DNA of 64,000 nt from Mytilus californianus (GCF_021869535.1 NW_026262712.1:113147640-113211639), one strand, 5' to 3'; counted from the stretch's first letter, positions 45,582-57,039 are shown. Notes: generated by a model not told the origin, from the letters alone. A program made the numbers and translations.

Positions 45582-46303
45582 ATGCAGTTAAAAGAGGTAT
45601 TTAACTTTGATACTATAACTGCCCTTGAATTTTTACTAGATAACATTTTTGTTCGCTATGGAGATTCCGTATATCGTCAGGTTATCGGAATTCCCATGGG
45701 GACTAACTGTGTACCACTTATTGCGGACCTGTTTCTGTATTGTTATGAGTTACAATTTATGACTAAAATCAGCAAAGACCCATCGAAACAACATCTGATT
45801 CAAAAATTTAATAACACTTCTAGATATTTAGATGATATATTGGCTCTCAATAATGACGACTTCAGTATGTACACTAAAGAGATTTATCCTGCCGAACTGA
45901 CTTTAAATAAACTAATACTAACAATGAACACTGCCCTTTCCTGGATCTTGATATCTTTATCTTTAATGGGAAACTTTATACCAAAATTTATGATAAAAGA
46001 GATGATTTTTCATTTCCTAATTTTAATTATCCATTTTTAGATGGTGACGTTCCCTTGTCGCCATCTTATGGTGTTCATATATCTCAGCTTGTTCGATTCG
46101 CTAGTGTATGTAACAACGTATTTGATTTCAACTAAAGAAATCTCTGTATTACTGAAAAATTATTACACCAGGGTTTTCAATATCACAAACTAGTCAAAAC
46201 ATTTACTAAATTTTATCATCGGTACAAGGACATCATTCGTAAATATAAATCAACATGCAGACATCTTGTACGTTCAGGTATTTCACATCCAATATTTTAA
46301 GGT
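45582..46303 (+). pseudogene. Broken Penelope-like reverse transcriptase in the C1q intron
   Basis: An open frame (45582-46040) contains the reverse transcriptase palm motifs: LEFLLDNIFVRYGDSVYRQV, GIPMGTNC at residues 36-43 and catalytic YLDD at 82-85. A frameshift near 45.94 kb moves the rest (LDLDIFIFNGKLYTKIYDKR, then a SYGVHISQLVRFA block) to another frame, and a TAA follows in the VFDFN region near 46.13 kb. The 5' half is absent, as is usual for 5'-truncated copies, and no GIY-YIG endonuclease domain was seen. It cannot make an active enzyme. It lies in sense orientation in the intron of the C1q gene. The stop and frameshift indicate it is not a very recent insertion. Confidence 0.9.
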
Positions 46304-46895
46304 AATAGGGTCTACTAAACCCCTAACGGGAGGGATTGTACTTGATTTTCATATGATGAAGACATAATCTTTCATTCAGTTTAATTGGGGTTTGGAGCTA
46401 GCATGTCAGTAACTGCTAGTAGTCCTTTGTTCGTTTTTGTATCGATATCATTGTCATTTTGCTTAGTTTCTTTTGTTACCTATTCTGACATCGGACTCGG
46501 ACCTCTTTTAAACTGAGTTTTACTGTGCGTATTGCTATGTGTTTCTTTTTTCTACATTGACAAATGGTATAGGGGGATGGTTGAGATCTCACAAAACATG
46601 TTTAACCCCGCCGCATTTTTGCGCCTGTCCCAAGTCAGGAGCCTCTGGCCTTTGCTAGTCTTGTATGTTTTTTAATTTTAGTTCATTTATATATTTTGGA
46701 GTTTAGTGTGATGTCCATTTTCACTTAACTAGCACACAATTTTATGTAGGGGCCAACTGAGGACCACCTCCGGATGCGGGATATTCTCGCTGCATTGAAG
46801 ACCCATTGGTGGCCTTCAGCTGTTGTTTGCTCTTTGGTCGGGTTGTTGTCTCTTTGACATATTCCCCATTTCCATTCTCACTTTTATTTAACATT
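46304..46895 (+). mobile_element. 3' tail of the Penelope-like element
   Basis: The reverse transcriptase remnant is followed by words I know as the 3' end of these mussel elements: GTCTACTAAACCCCTAACGG, ACTGCTAGTAGTCC, CATGTTTAACCCCGCCGCAT, CCTGTCCCAAGTCAGGAGCC, TGGTGGCCTTCAGCTGTTGT, GTCGGGTTGTTGTCTCTTTG, CCCCATTTCCATTCTCA. The CCCAAGTCAGGAGCC module is shared with family A. Small frames on either strand (46742-47030) are shadows. Confidence 0.85.
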
Positions 46896-47094
46896 AAAAC
46901 CATCAATTTTGAACACTTTAAAAAAGGAAACAAAACAATTAAAAAAAATGTTTATGGATACAATGTAACAGGCGGATTGGTGCGTATTAAAGCAAAACTA
47001 TGTCGTATATTAAGATATTGTAAAAGATAAAACAATTTAAACGAGAAAACCAATATGTTATCACAATTGGCAGATACCGGGTAGCCACTTGAAC

Positions 47095-47370
47095 TCTTTA
47101 TAGATATAAGAAGATGTGGTATGAGTGCCAATGAGACAACTCTCCATCCAAGTCAAAAGTTATAAAGGTAAACCAATATAGGTCAAAGTACGGTCTTCAA
47201 CACGGAGCCTTGGCTCACACCGAACAGCAAGCTATAAAGGGCCCCAAAAATTACTAGTGTAAAACAATTCAAACGGGAAAACCAACGGTTTAATCTATAT
47301 AAAAAACGAGAAACGAGAAACACTTGTGAACCACATCAACAAACGACAACTATTGAACATCAGATTCTCT
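47095..47370 (-). repeat. Dispersed repeat family A, variant reverse copy
   Basis: AAGAAGATGTGGTATGAGTG, CCAATGAGACAACTCTCCAT, CAACACGGAGCCTTGGCTCA, CACCGAACAGCAAGCTATAA, GGGAAAACCAACGGTTTAAT and CAAACGACAACTATTGAACA mirror the copy at 20.82-21.08 kb. It sits in the C1q intron, between the Penelope tail and the C1q exon. Confidence 0.9.
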
Positions 47371-47789
47371 GTTCTTTAACTACGGAATTGGTCTGTACAG
47401 AACAAAGTCAAATGATTACATTCAAAAAAATGTTCAATAGTCAATAGTAATTAAAGAATGGTTAAGAAGATTAACTTAACCATATATTAATAAGCTATGC
47501 ATGTGAAGAAATGTTGCTCCAAGAAGCCTCTTTTTGCTTTTGATTTTTAACATTATGTGCATTAGACTTGTGTGTTGAATAATCACAAATTTGTTTACAA
47601 TCAATGCAATTTTACATACTTTGCATTATGTTTAATTTTATTTCCTGCACTAGATGCCTATATCATAAGTAAGATAGTCCATTGATCACGGAACTTTACA
47701 GTATAATTCATATAATGTCTTCATTATTTTGATATGGATTTACATGTTTTTAAAATGTTTTAAAGCATACACTGATTATCTTTTAATAG

Positions 47790-48190
47790 ATCGTGTAAAG
47801 TCAGCTTTCTCAGCCAAATTACACAAACATCTGACAAAGGTGCCACTGCATACAAAAATTATTTTTGGCACCGTTATAACAAACATGGGGGCCAATTATG
47901 ATAAAACAACTGGCGTGTTCACAAGCCCACGTGATGGTACATTCTACTTTTCCTGGACGATGTATACAAACCCTGGTGGAAGCTGTCCTACTGAACTTAT
48001 AAAGAATGGTAATCCTGCTGGGTTCGCAAATCATACTTGGAATGAAGGTAGTAAATGGAGCCATTCATCGACACAGTCAGCTGTCCTTTCTTTGAAGAAA
48101 CATGACAAAATTTGGATAAGAATGGCACGAAATGGTAGCGGATACTGCTACAGTGGGATATGGACTTCATTTAATGGATTCGAGATTTAA
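47790..48190 (+). CDS. Secreted C1q-domain protein, exon 2 (C1q domain)
   Basis: After the acceptor CTTTTAATAG (47780-47789) the exon begins AT, which with the G of exon 1 makes GAT (Asp48), then runs 132 codons to TAA. It encodes a whole globular C1q domain: AFSAKL near residue 53, FGTVITNMGANYD, TGVFTSPRDGTFYFSW (the core strands), a middle section with Cys112, LSLKKHDKIWIRM (the charged strand common to the family) and IWTSFNGFEI as the closing strand. The domain length fits the family. Such proteins form trimers and act as lectin-like recognition or defence molecules; mussels have hundreds. The ligand cannot be read from the sequence. The frame starting at ATG 47729 upstream belongs to the intron. 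Confidence 0.94.
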
Positions 48191-48199
48191 ATTTAAATC

Positions 48200-48205
48200 A
48201 ATAAA
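48200..48205 (+). promoter_or_regulatory. Polyadenylation signal AATAAA of the C1q gene
   Basis: AATAAA lies 9 bp after the stop codon, giving a very short 3' UTR if used. Another AATAAA near 48497-48502 is a possible alternative. Confidence 0.55.
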
Positions 48206-48795
48206 TCCATTTAAGTTTAAATAATTGTTATTTTCATAAAGATTTTTATGTGCTGATTATTTAAAAAAAAAAGTATGTATTTAGGTGTTTTTTGGACTTT
48301 AATTTTGTTTTTCGTTTGTTTAAGAAAATGTTGTATTTTTTGGTGATTCTTTATTTCTCGATGTATGATTTTTGATTGCTCCCTTGGTATCATCTTACGT
48401 CCTTTTTATATTTATAGTAAATAATTTAAAAAAACTGTTCCTACCTACATTTCCTAAGTGAATATGATTTCATAGGAAAACAATCCACTTTCTAAAATAA
48501 AGAACCTTATTACATAAACCAAAATCATTCTAACTCCTTGTTAGCATAGTTGTTCTGCTCGTAGTTGTTTTTATTCTGTACTATTTAATATAGATTCTAA
48601 CACACCATCCAATTGACCACACAGCTTTCATACGATACAGTTCTTGCGCATTATAAAAACACAAGTTGGAAAAGTTCCGATTGTAAAATATCCAGACATC
48701 TGATAACTTAGGAAAAACAATAAGATCCAAAACATTTTCTACAAAGGCAAAAAAGACAATAGAAAGAAGATAACAAGAAGGCAATCAAAAATCGT

Positions 48796-49280
48796 AAGTC
48801 TAATAAAAACAGAAAACGCCATGGGCAAGAATAAATCGTAAGTCTAATAAAAACAGAAAACGCCATGGGCAAGAAGATATCGTAAGTCTAATAAAAACAG
48901 AAAACGCCATGGGCAAGAACAAAAGTGAGGCAAAATATACAAAAGGGACATTCAAACTCATAAGTTCAATAAAAACAGACAACGCCATGGGCACGAAGAA
49001 AAAGAGGCGAAATATGAAAAAGGGCATTCAAACTCATAAGTCTAATAAAAACAGACAACGCCATGGGCAAGAAGAAAAAGAGGGGCGAAATATACAAAAG
49101 GGACATTCAAACTCATAAGTCTAAAACAAACTGACAATTTTATGGCAAAAAACGAAAAACGACGAAAAGACAAACAACAGTCCATAAAACATAACCTAGA
49201 AAACTAAAGACTGAGCAACACAAACACACCATGGATGATCTCAGATGCTTCGAGAGAGTAAGCAGATCCTACTTCACGAA
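48796..49280 (+). repeat. Family B copy with expanded 5' part
   Basis: Two 44-bp units (CGTAAGTCTAATAAAAACAG, AAAACGCCATGGGCAAGAA plus a few bases) are followed by three longer units that add GAGGCGAAATATACAAAAGG and ACATTCAAACTCATAAGTC. Then comes the ordinary body (ACTGAGCAACACAAAC, GATCTCAGATGCTTCG, AAGCAGATCCTACTTC). Tandem growth affected the CCATGG-containing 5' end of family B. Frames at 48800-49118 are shadows. Confidence 0.85.
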
Positions 49281-49299
49281 TCAAGATTTGTTATTGATT

Positions 49300-49660
49300 A
49301 TGATGATGGTTAATTGGTGTTTAACGTCCGTTGAACGTCCAATGGGAATTATCACATGCATATTAGAATGAGAACTTGTTAATGCGATATGAATATGGAC
49401 CCGGCTATGTACTACAGACTGTATGATACGCGGAGCTGGATTTTTAACTTTCTAGTTCATAAGATTATATGGTTCATAGAAAGACATGTTACCCTACCCG
49501 ACATGTTATTCTGTCTGCGATTCAACCTGCCTTCGTTCTTATTCCTATGTGCCGCATGCTGAGCAGAGAACCATCAATTCCAATTTTCGATTCCTTGATT
49601 CGACCCTGCAGGGGATCTACCCCTTTTTATCATAAATCATCTCTTTTGGCGTAAGCTTTA
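49300..49660 (+). repeat. Dispersed repeat family C copy
   Basis: GGTTAATTGGTGTTTAACGT, CATGCATATTAGAATGAGAA, ATATGAATATGGACCC, TTTTTAACTTTCTAGTTCAT, AAGACATGTTACCCTACCCG, ACATGTTATTCTGTCTGC, TATGTGCCGCATGCTGAGCA, GAGAACCATCAATTCCAATT match the order of a mussel repeat I recognise. The 61-codon frame at 49469 is a shadow. 49660-50880 is otherwise AT-rich; frames at 49906-50214, 50333-50572 and 50599-50826 show no recognisable residues or splice logic. Confidence 0.75.
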
Positions 49661-50889
49661 AAAATGTATATCTCAAACGACCAATTTAGTAAATTTAAGA
49701 TGCGAGTCAAGTTATGAAGCATGCTTAATTTGAATCTATGGTATCCTTTATCCTAAGAACATCGGAATAGATTCAATTATCGTAATCACCATTATTCTGT
49801 GACAGGACATCATATATATTTAGCGTACAGTTACAAGATAATGCGCTCCTTTTCATTCTTCTTTTATAACCCCTGTGTGAAGTCTGCATCATATCAATAA
49901 AGTGGGTGAGAAGAAGAAGCACAGTTGGTTCCTATATGAATGCCGATTGGGTGTTTAAATTCATTTCCACCAATGGTAACTACTATGTTATCAATCATAA
50001 AGAATCGAGCATCTTGATGATGTCAATTACAGAGAACTTTTTTGCTGGAATCCAAGCGGTTATTTTACAAAATATGAACTGTCCCTTTCAAATAGAATAT
50101 ATTTGTTTTTGCGTTTGTCAATTTTTTTTTATACTACTGGATTATGTACGTAGATTGAATATACTCTTCCAGATCTTTGAAGTTTGGGAAAAGTCACTAT
50201 ATAGAGTTAACTAGGAATCCCGATTTTGATTGCTGATAAAATAGACGTTTAAATTTTTGGAAAGAGGTTTCGTGAAGAATTTGGCAGACCCAAAAATATT
50301 AAGTGTTGTTTTTAAGGACGTTTGTGTAATTAGTGTATCTAGTATGGAGAGGGAAGACCCATTTCTTCATCTTTGATATAATTTCAAAAGGATTAAAAGA
50401 CCGGCCTATAATTGTACACGATTTCCTCTTTAGTGAGTGTCCTAAGAGTTCGCAGATATATGTGGGTTACCAAATTAGTTTTCAATACCTTGTCTTCTTA
50501 CATGTATCAGGCAGTTTACAGATCAGTGTAATCTACATGCACATAAAAACGCGTTTTAAGGGCTTTGTCTGAGGAAACAAAACCGTATTTGTCATAAAGT
50601 GAAAACAATACAATGTAAAACAATGGTGATTATGAATGGAATAAATTGGTTAAGGAACACTTATGTTGTCAATTGTTTTTTAATGAATAAAGTTATAATT
50701 TACCGAAACCTATATTTTGGCATTGCAACAAGTCATGTTTTTTATCTAACTGGTAATGACGCCTTAACATTAAATCCATTGGATGTTGGATGTGTACTGA
50801 TTGATATTTTAGTCTTAGATACATGATTTTCTTATTAGTTGTTATTGGCTTTGAACTAGCTGTCAATAACTGCGAGTACTCTCGGATCT

Positions 50890-51395
50890 GCACTTTGTGT
50901 CGTTTTTGTTCGTAGGGATGTATAAATACCCTGCCACGTCCGATCTGCGTTTTGTTAGATGTTTTTCTGCTTTGTATCGATCTGATGTATTAAGCCCTTT
51001 TCAACTGATTTTTATAGTTTGTTTTTCGTTTATTGTTTTGCATAGTTTGTTCTTCTGTCGTGCCATCGCACCAATGTCCCAGGTAAAGGGTAGGGTTGGC
51101 GTCTTCAAACATGTTTTACCCCCAACATTCTACATGTGCCTGTCCCAAGTCAGGAGCCTGCATTTCATTGGTTGTCGTTGGTTCATGTCATATTTGTTTT
51201 TCGTAAATTGTTTCGTCACAAATTACATATTTGTCATGTCGGGGCCTTTTATATAGCCGACTATACGGTATGGGTTTTTCTCATTGTTGAAGGGTGTACG
51301 GTTGCCTATAATTGCTTACATCCACTTCATTTGAACTTTGGTGGATAGTTGTCTCATTGGCAATCATACAACATCTCCTTATTTTTTATAAAATA
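50890..51395 (+). repeat. Dispersed repeat family A, most complete copy
   Basis: The order here defines the family: TTTGTATCGATCTGATGTAT, TTCAACTGATTTTTATAGTT, GTCCCAGGTAAAGGGTAGGG, AACATGTTTTACCCCCAACA, TGCCTGTCCCAAGTCAGGAG, TTGGTTGTCGTTGGTTCATG, GTCATGTCGGGGCCTTTTAT, ATAGCCGACTATACGGTATG, CTCATTGTTGAAGGGTGTAC, ACTTTGGTGGATAGTTGTCT, CATTGGCAATCATACAACAT. Its first part is shared with Penelope-like 3' tails. Frames at 50897-51348 are shadows. Confidence 0.9.
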
Positions 51396-51944
51396 AATTA
51401 ATATTTTAAATTGTAATTGAATTTATCTGGTCAAGATTATAACATGGAACAAAAATCATCAGATATATGTATATATAAGATATGTAATATAGCAACAATT
51501 GGGTAAGATATATGCAGCACGAGTGTTCAAAGACCTCATGATTTATTTTTTAATTATGATTTGTATTTGCAATATTTCAATGATTTAATGACATTTAAAA
51601 ACCGTATAGCAAAATATTAGTGGCACATGCAGAATGATACTTTTGTTGTAGCTTCGTCCAATAGACAAAGAAGTAGTTTTAAGACATCATGTTTACACAC
51701 TATAGACTTATTAGTATTTATCCAATAAACCAAGTAAACATAGCATTTGCATGTTTATGAAAAATTTATAAAGTTTGGTAAACAAAAAAATACGGATAAC
51801 TGGTCAATAGGCATAAACGTTTCCCCTCGATTGGACCTTTGTCTATTGTTAACAAAAATTCTATCGAGAAGTCGTCGGAAAAACATTGAAGGATTTTAAA
51901 TCTATGAGAAATCAAAACCTATTTAGAATCTGAATTTCACAATC

Positions 51945-52040
51945 AGAATTTGACCTATAATGGTTTACTTTTATAAATTGTGACTTGGATGGAGAGTTGT
52001 CTCTTTGGCACTCATACCACATCTTCTTACATTGTATATC
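51945..52040 (+). repeat. Dispersed repeat family A, short end fragment
   Basis: 'TTTGACCTATAATGGTTTAC', 'AATTGTGACTTGGATGGAGA', 'GTTGTCTCTTTGGCACTCAT', 'ACCACATCTTCTTA' match the 3' end of the 20.82-21.08 kb variant. It is preceded by AT-rich sequence from 51.40 kb in which nothing else was seen. Confidence 0.85.
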
Positions 52041-52734
52041 TATTTCAGGTGAATTAAATTCATTATTCATCTTTTTACTTCGTGGCGTCCTTATTATTTT
52101 GAATATATGAAACTTAAACATCAATGAGCTTATCTTATCAATATTTACAATAAAAAAATAACAAGGGTTAACAAATATATCTGTATTTTTTCATAAACAA
52201 AGATCCGTAACTCTATTACGACGAAAGTCAAAATCGACAAACTCTGTATAACGTCCATGACATGTAGTGTTTAATAGAAAAGAAAGGATCATGGCACATA
52301 AAAAAACTATAACACAAATAATGTACATGTGATATCAAGTTTTGTTTGCATTAATAACAACAAACTAGAATTTCGTACGAATTTAGTCAATTTTCGCAGG
52401 ACCATGATATCGTCATTCACAGGGGTAAAGAAATAAAAGATAAAAATCAAATGTGTTAAAAATTTAAAAATAAACAGTACCTAACGGGGATAACATGATT
52501 CACACTAGAAAAAAACCCATGATATTACATGCGACAATATCATCTACCAGCAGCCGCTCCGAAAAATAGTTAAAAAGAAAAACAACAACGAACAATCGTT
52601 GATTAACCAAATGTTTTAAATAAATGTCTCATTTATAATTCATCAAGTCACATCAGCAAAGCTTAATTTCTAGGCAGAATTAAAAACTGATTAAAACAAA
52701 ATGAAAACAAATGAAAAACAATACATTTTTTATA

Positions 52735-53205
52735 GAACAACTGCAAAAGAAAGGCTAAAGATATCAAAAGGAACTTTCAAACTCATAAGTCGAAAATAAA
52801 CTGACAACGCCATGGCTAAAAAAAGAAAACGACCAACACACAAACAGATAAACAATAGTACACAATACACAACATAGAAAACCAAAGACTGAGCAACACG
52901 AACCACACCAAAAACTGGTCGTGATCTCAGGTGCTCAGGAAGGGTAAGCAGATCCTGCTCCACATGTGGCATCCGTCGTGTTGCTCATGTTAATTAATAC
53001 AAACTCGGTGATTCGGTAAGTCACATTTGGGTAAACTGGATGGGATTGTAGTTACGACAATTGGAACATATCCGTTGACATCTGTGATCCGTATAATTTA
53101 CAAAGGGATGATTTGAACTTCATCAGTTGGAACTCTTGGTTTAAAAGCCTCTTTGTGAGAAGCAACCCTCTATCAAGGAAATCATGATAGGAAATGTGAC
53201 AAGCA
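52735..53205 (+). repeat. Dispersed repeat family B, most complete copy
   Basis: AGGCTAAAGATATCAAAAGG, AACTTTCAAACTCATAAGTC, GACAACGCCATGGCTAAAAA, AACCAAAGACTGAGCAACAC, GAACCACACCAAAAACTGG, CGTGATCTCAGGTGCTCAGG, AAGGGTAAGCAGATCCTGCT, CCACATGTGGCATCCGTCGT, TACAAAGGGATGATTTGAAC, GTTGGAACTCTTGGTTTAAA, AGCAACCCTCTATCAAGGAA, ATCATGATAGGAAATG. This sets the family order used for the other copies. The 80-codon minus frame is a shadow. Confidence 0.9.
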
Positions 53206-53209
53206 AGCC

Positions 53210-54680
53210 AACAACACGAAAACAAATGTCAATGTTTGTACATACGTTGACTACCCTCTGGAAAATATAACTACAAACATTGAATTAATTTATTTACAAC
53301 ATGTAATGGTTATCTTGAATTTATCATTCTTAACCATATAAAAAGATCAAATTGCTGGGAGACTCCCTCCTAAATTATTGAAATCTGCCATTTTGCATTA
53401 ACCATAATATCTTAACTATATACACCCATCGGGCTGTATCGAATACATCCTAAATCAGTAGTTACTTTAAAACATGTAAAGAACATCGTCTCATTGATCC
53501 AATCTGATGCCAATATTTTTTCAATGTTCTGATCTAAGATATTCCCGGATCAAACCGGGTTATGGTCAATGATTGGGATGTTCGCTGGACATTCCCGATA
53601 TACATGTAATCAGGATATATATTTTTTCGGGGGAGGGAGGGAGAATTTTGGAAATAAATATCCTGCAAAATGAAAACTAAAAATAAGTAATACTGCAAAA
53701 GGCAGGAGGAAAATGTATATTCTGCGCTTCGGACAACGCGAACAACGCCGGAGAGAGTAGCATAACGACACCAAAACGTCATAAGACATCTGGACAGTCT
53801 TCAACAATAAACATGTGTCAACACAATGTGTCAGCTCTAAATTGGGCCATTTGTTTGTTTTTATGTGTTACTTGGATGACTCGATCACACTAAATCTCTA
53901 TTTCTTGTATTGTCGTAACTATCTTTGAAGATAAAACAAAAATTAAATCCTTCACAATATCTCTGTCTCTTTTTGTACAAATACACGACGACTTATTTCA
54001 TCCTGTTATTTATAAAATGCAGCTGCACTTAATTATTAGATAATATCAGAATATAGATATACATGTTTGTGTATCTGCACTTGAATACTTATGATAGCTA
54101 GCTTAGTCCCGTTTCTAATCAGGGTTGGCAGCCACTAGTCGATGATAATACACGATATTTGATTTCCATATAAATCTTTATCTTTTCGTTTTTAAAATGC
54201 AGCTGCACTTTAAAACTATTATCAGAATAAATTATCTGTACCTTTACATGTCTGATAAACCACATCGATTAAAAACAGGAGAGATAACCTCTATTTATTG
54301 ACACTGTTTTATCTACTTATAGATTATCGAAGAGAGTAAATTGTTATATAATCTCATTTACAAAAACAATAACATAGTCATTTCTAAGGAGATATCGGAT
54401 ATATATGTGACAGTATTTATCAAGAACCTAAGAATTGTTTGCAGTCATACAAATTTGCCTTATGTCGAAAAATGCTTTGCATGAATAAAGTAAGGATTAA
54501 TTGATTAGGACTTGTGGACAACCGCACAAGTTCTTATTTTGAAAAACAAGCAAATTACTACTATAACAGTAATACATTGTTTGGCTGAAATTGTGACTAT
54601 GTCCTGAAACTATTTCTACTTAATTTCATTTGCATTCTGAGTTGTCTTTCCTTCATCAAGATTTTAATCAAACCATGTCA
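53210..54680. other. Unassigned AT-rich sequence
   Basis: No array, exon or recognised family. A G-rich patch (53629-53642) and the word AAAATGCAGCTGCACTT, present at both 54016 and 54196, are the only visible structure; the latter is part of a short diverged direct repeat about 180 bp apart. Confidence 0.45.
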
Positions 54681-54687
54681 GTTTTCC

Positions 54688-54795
54688 TGTCAAAGGTTGG
54701 TGGTTCTCCCCGGCTTTCTCCACCAATAAAAATTGACCGCCACGAAATAGCGCAATAGTACTGAAAGTGGCGTTAAACACCAATCAATCAATATA
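54688..54795 (+). mobile_element. SINE, 3' fragment
   Basis: GTCAAAGGTTGGTGGTTCTC, CCCGGCTTTCTCCACC, TGACCGCCACGAAATAGCGC, AATAGTACTGAAAGTGGCGT, TAAACACCAATCAATCAAT match the central domain and tail of the SINE at 33.46-33.70 kb. The tRNA-like 5' part is lacking, so it is a truncated copy. Confidence 0.85.
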
Positions 54796-54865
54796 TTCGA
54801 TAACAAAAAATATGAAGTTATATGTTAGTGCGATGTACAGGAGTTGTAAAAAAACGTACAAATGG

Positions 54866-55075
54866 GATGAAAATATTTGTCCTGCATTTGTTTTTAGTTG
54901 TAATCTCTGTCCTGCCTTTTTATTTTTCACTCTATTCGTACCTGCCTTTTTTTTTCATTAGTTTATCCTGACTTTTATTACATAAATTGTCATCCTGCCT
55001 TTTTTTTTGCCAAGTTGCTCATCCTGCCTTTTTTTTACTCAAAACTCCTGTCCTGCCCTTTTTTCAAATTTCATT
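54866..55075 (+). repeat. Degenerate CCTGCC-plus-T-run repeat
   Basis: TCCTGCC followed by a T-run and a short variable segment occurs about six times at 30-45-bp spacing. It is too degenerate to give an exact unit. It explains the nearby 64-codon frame with PAF words. Confidence 0.7.
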
Positions 55076-55289
55076 CTAGCCACGTGATTCAATTAAACAT
55101 TATGTTGACAATATGAAGTATCCTATTTTCTTGGCGTGGAAAAAGTATCGAAAACTTAAACTATATGGAATACAGTTTAAATGGCTTTTTTTTTTAAATA
55201 AGTGTGGAAACGTTACAATTTAGACGTGTTTAATTTACTATTTTGATATATTTCAGTGAATGTTTGCATCTCGTATCTCTCAGTGAACA

Positions 55290-55975
55290 TTATATTAAGG
55301 ATACTACCAAAACAAGAATGTCTACTTGATATCGGGATCTTTTCATCGATATTGACCAAGATAGACGACTCAAACTAGACAAATGTGATGATTTTAACTC
55401 AACTTCCGAAGCAAGGTTGTCGGCTCTCCGAACTTTCCCGAAGTCCTGCATTTAATTAATTGCCGAGTTTATGGGCCTCGGTCCTTGCTTGGAAGTTTGA
55501 TTTCAACTTTGTCATCTACCAATTTCCTACCAATATGATATTCTGGGCCCAATCGTATTGTGTATAGATATCTCAATTAATACGTTACCCTATTGCATGT
55601 TCACACTTTACTTACTTTATTTATAGGGCTGTGCTTCTAACATAATACGTTACGTTAGTACATGTTCACACTAAACGTACTTTATTTATAGGGTTGTGCT
55701 TCTGACACAATAACTGCTCCAACGACCTATGCTCTAACAGAGTTATGAGGAAAACCACTGAAATCGACATTACATAAGTTATACAGTTGTCACCACGAAT
55801 ATTGGTTGACCGATACGATATGTCTTTGTCTCAACTCACTACAGCGACATGTTTTCGCGATCTTAGATATTTAGAAAACCGATTAGTTTTGAGCGTGGAT
55901 TTGCATGTCGGGTGATGCATACCTTGCCGACGCACCTGGTCCTGCCACTTTTAGGAGTTTATGCGATTTCCTCAG
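55290..55975 (+). pseudogene. Heavily decayed Penelope-like reverse transcriptase 3' part
   Basis: Broken reading gives words such as IDQDRRLKL and VVLLTQ that align in order with the region after the catalytic motif in the mollusc element. There are many stops. A short segment (ATACGTTAC ... CACACT ... TTTATTTATAGGG) is tandemly duplicated near 55590-55695. The ending words (GTGGATTTGCATGTCGGGTG, CGACGCACCTGG) parallel those at 22.68-22.74 kb, supporting one family for both remnants. Confidence 0.6.
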
Positions 55976-56433
55976 TTTTTGTTGTTGTTTTTTTTTAGCT
56001 TGAAGTGTATCGATTTATGAGATTTGAACATCGGTAAATTACTGTTGCCTCCAATTAATCTTTGTTGAAACTTGAAATTTAGATATAACAAAGCACACTG
56101 AGAGATGGTGATATTTGTATTTATGATGTTTCGGCCATCAAGTCTTAATTTCACAAAGTGACTTTCTCTGTTTAACACTTATAATACCGTATAAAGCTGC
56201 ATTGTACACAACACATTTATACATAAGATTAAATTTTGATTGAAAATGAAACAAGATATTTATTGCAAAAACTCGACATTTCTATATTTTGAGACTTCAT
56301 TCTATTCAAACTTTGATTTATATATATATTTTAGTTTAATCATATTAACCTTTTCCCTAAACATGAAAAACAATATTTTACAGTGTATTATTTATTCTAT
56401 ACACGTCGTTCGAAAAGCGAATAAAATGTTCAA

Positions 56434-56830
56434 TTATCGGGTTTTTCCTGGGTTTGTGTTGCTCAGTCTTTAGTTTTCTGTTTTTTAATGGGTTTGTGTT
56501 GCTCAGTCTATAGTTTTCTGTTTTTTTCATGGGTTCATGTTGCTCAGTCTTTAGTTTTCTGTTTTTTAATGGGTTTGTGTTGCTCAGTCTATAGTTTTCT
56601 GGTTTTTAATGGGTTTGTGTTGCTCGGTCTATAGTTTTCTGTTTTTTAATGGGTTTGTGTTGCTCGGTCTATAGTTTTCTGTTTTTTAATGGGTTTGGGT
56701 TGCTCAGTCTATAGTTTTCTGTTTTTTCATGGGTTTGTGTTGCTCAGTCTATAGTTTTCTGTTTTTTCATGGGTTTGTGTTGCTCAGTCTATAGTTTTCT
56801 ATGTTGTGTTTGGTAGACTGTTTTCTTGTC
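56434..56830 (-). repeat. Family B reverse copy with 40-bp tandem array
   Basis: TTTTCTGTTTTTTAATGGGT followed by TTGTGTTGCTCAGTCTATAG is repeated about nine times (56440-56800). It then continues into TTTTCTATGTTGTGTTTGG, GACTGTTTTCTTGTCTTTTC and TTTTTTGCCTTGGCGTTG, the reverse complement of family B. The unit covers the CTGAGCAACACAAACCCA part, the same place that grew at 33.13-33.27 kb. Confidence 0.85.
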
Positions 56831-57039
56831 TTTTCGTGGCTTTTCATTTTTTGCCTTGGCGTTGCGTGTTTGTCTTCCAGCATTGAAATGAAGAACAGCA
56901 ATAGAAGTGCTGTTCTTTTGCTTTGGGCTTCGTCAAGTGCGTTTCGTTCAGTTTTATGGGAATCCAAGAAAACATAAAAGTAATAGACGTATTTACACTT
57001 GTATGCAAATTTGTCCGCCATTACGTAAAATCACACAGG

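Noticed and set aside
45582-46040. Functional reverse transcriptase gene
   Set aside because: The frame lacks the 5' part, is frameshifted after the YLDD motif and has a later stop; it is a pseudogene.
47729-47789. ATG 47729 as the start of the C1q protein
   Set aside because: The segment before 47790 reads as intron ending in a pyrimidine-rich TTTTAATAG acceptor, it encodes no signal peptide, and exon 1 at 45363 supplies one in exact phase.
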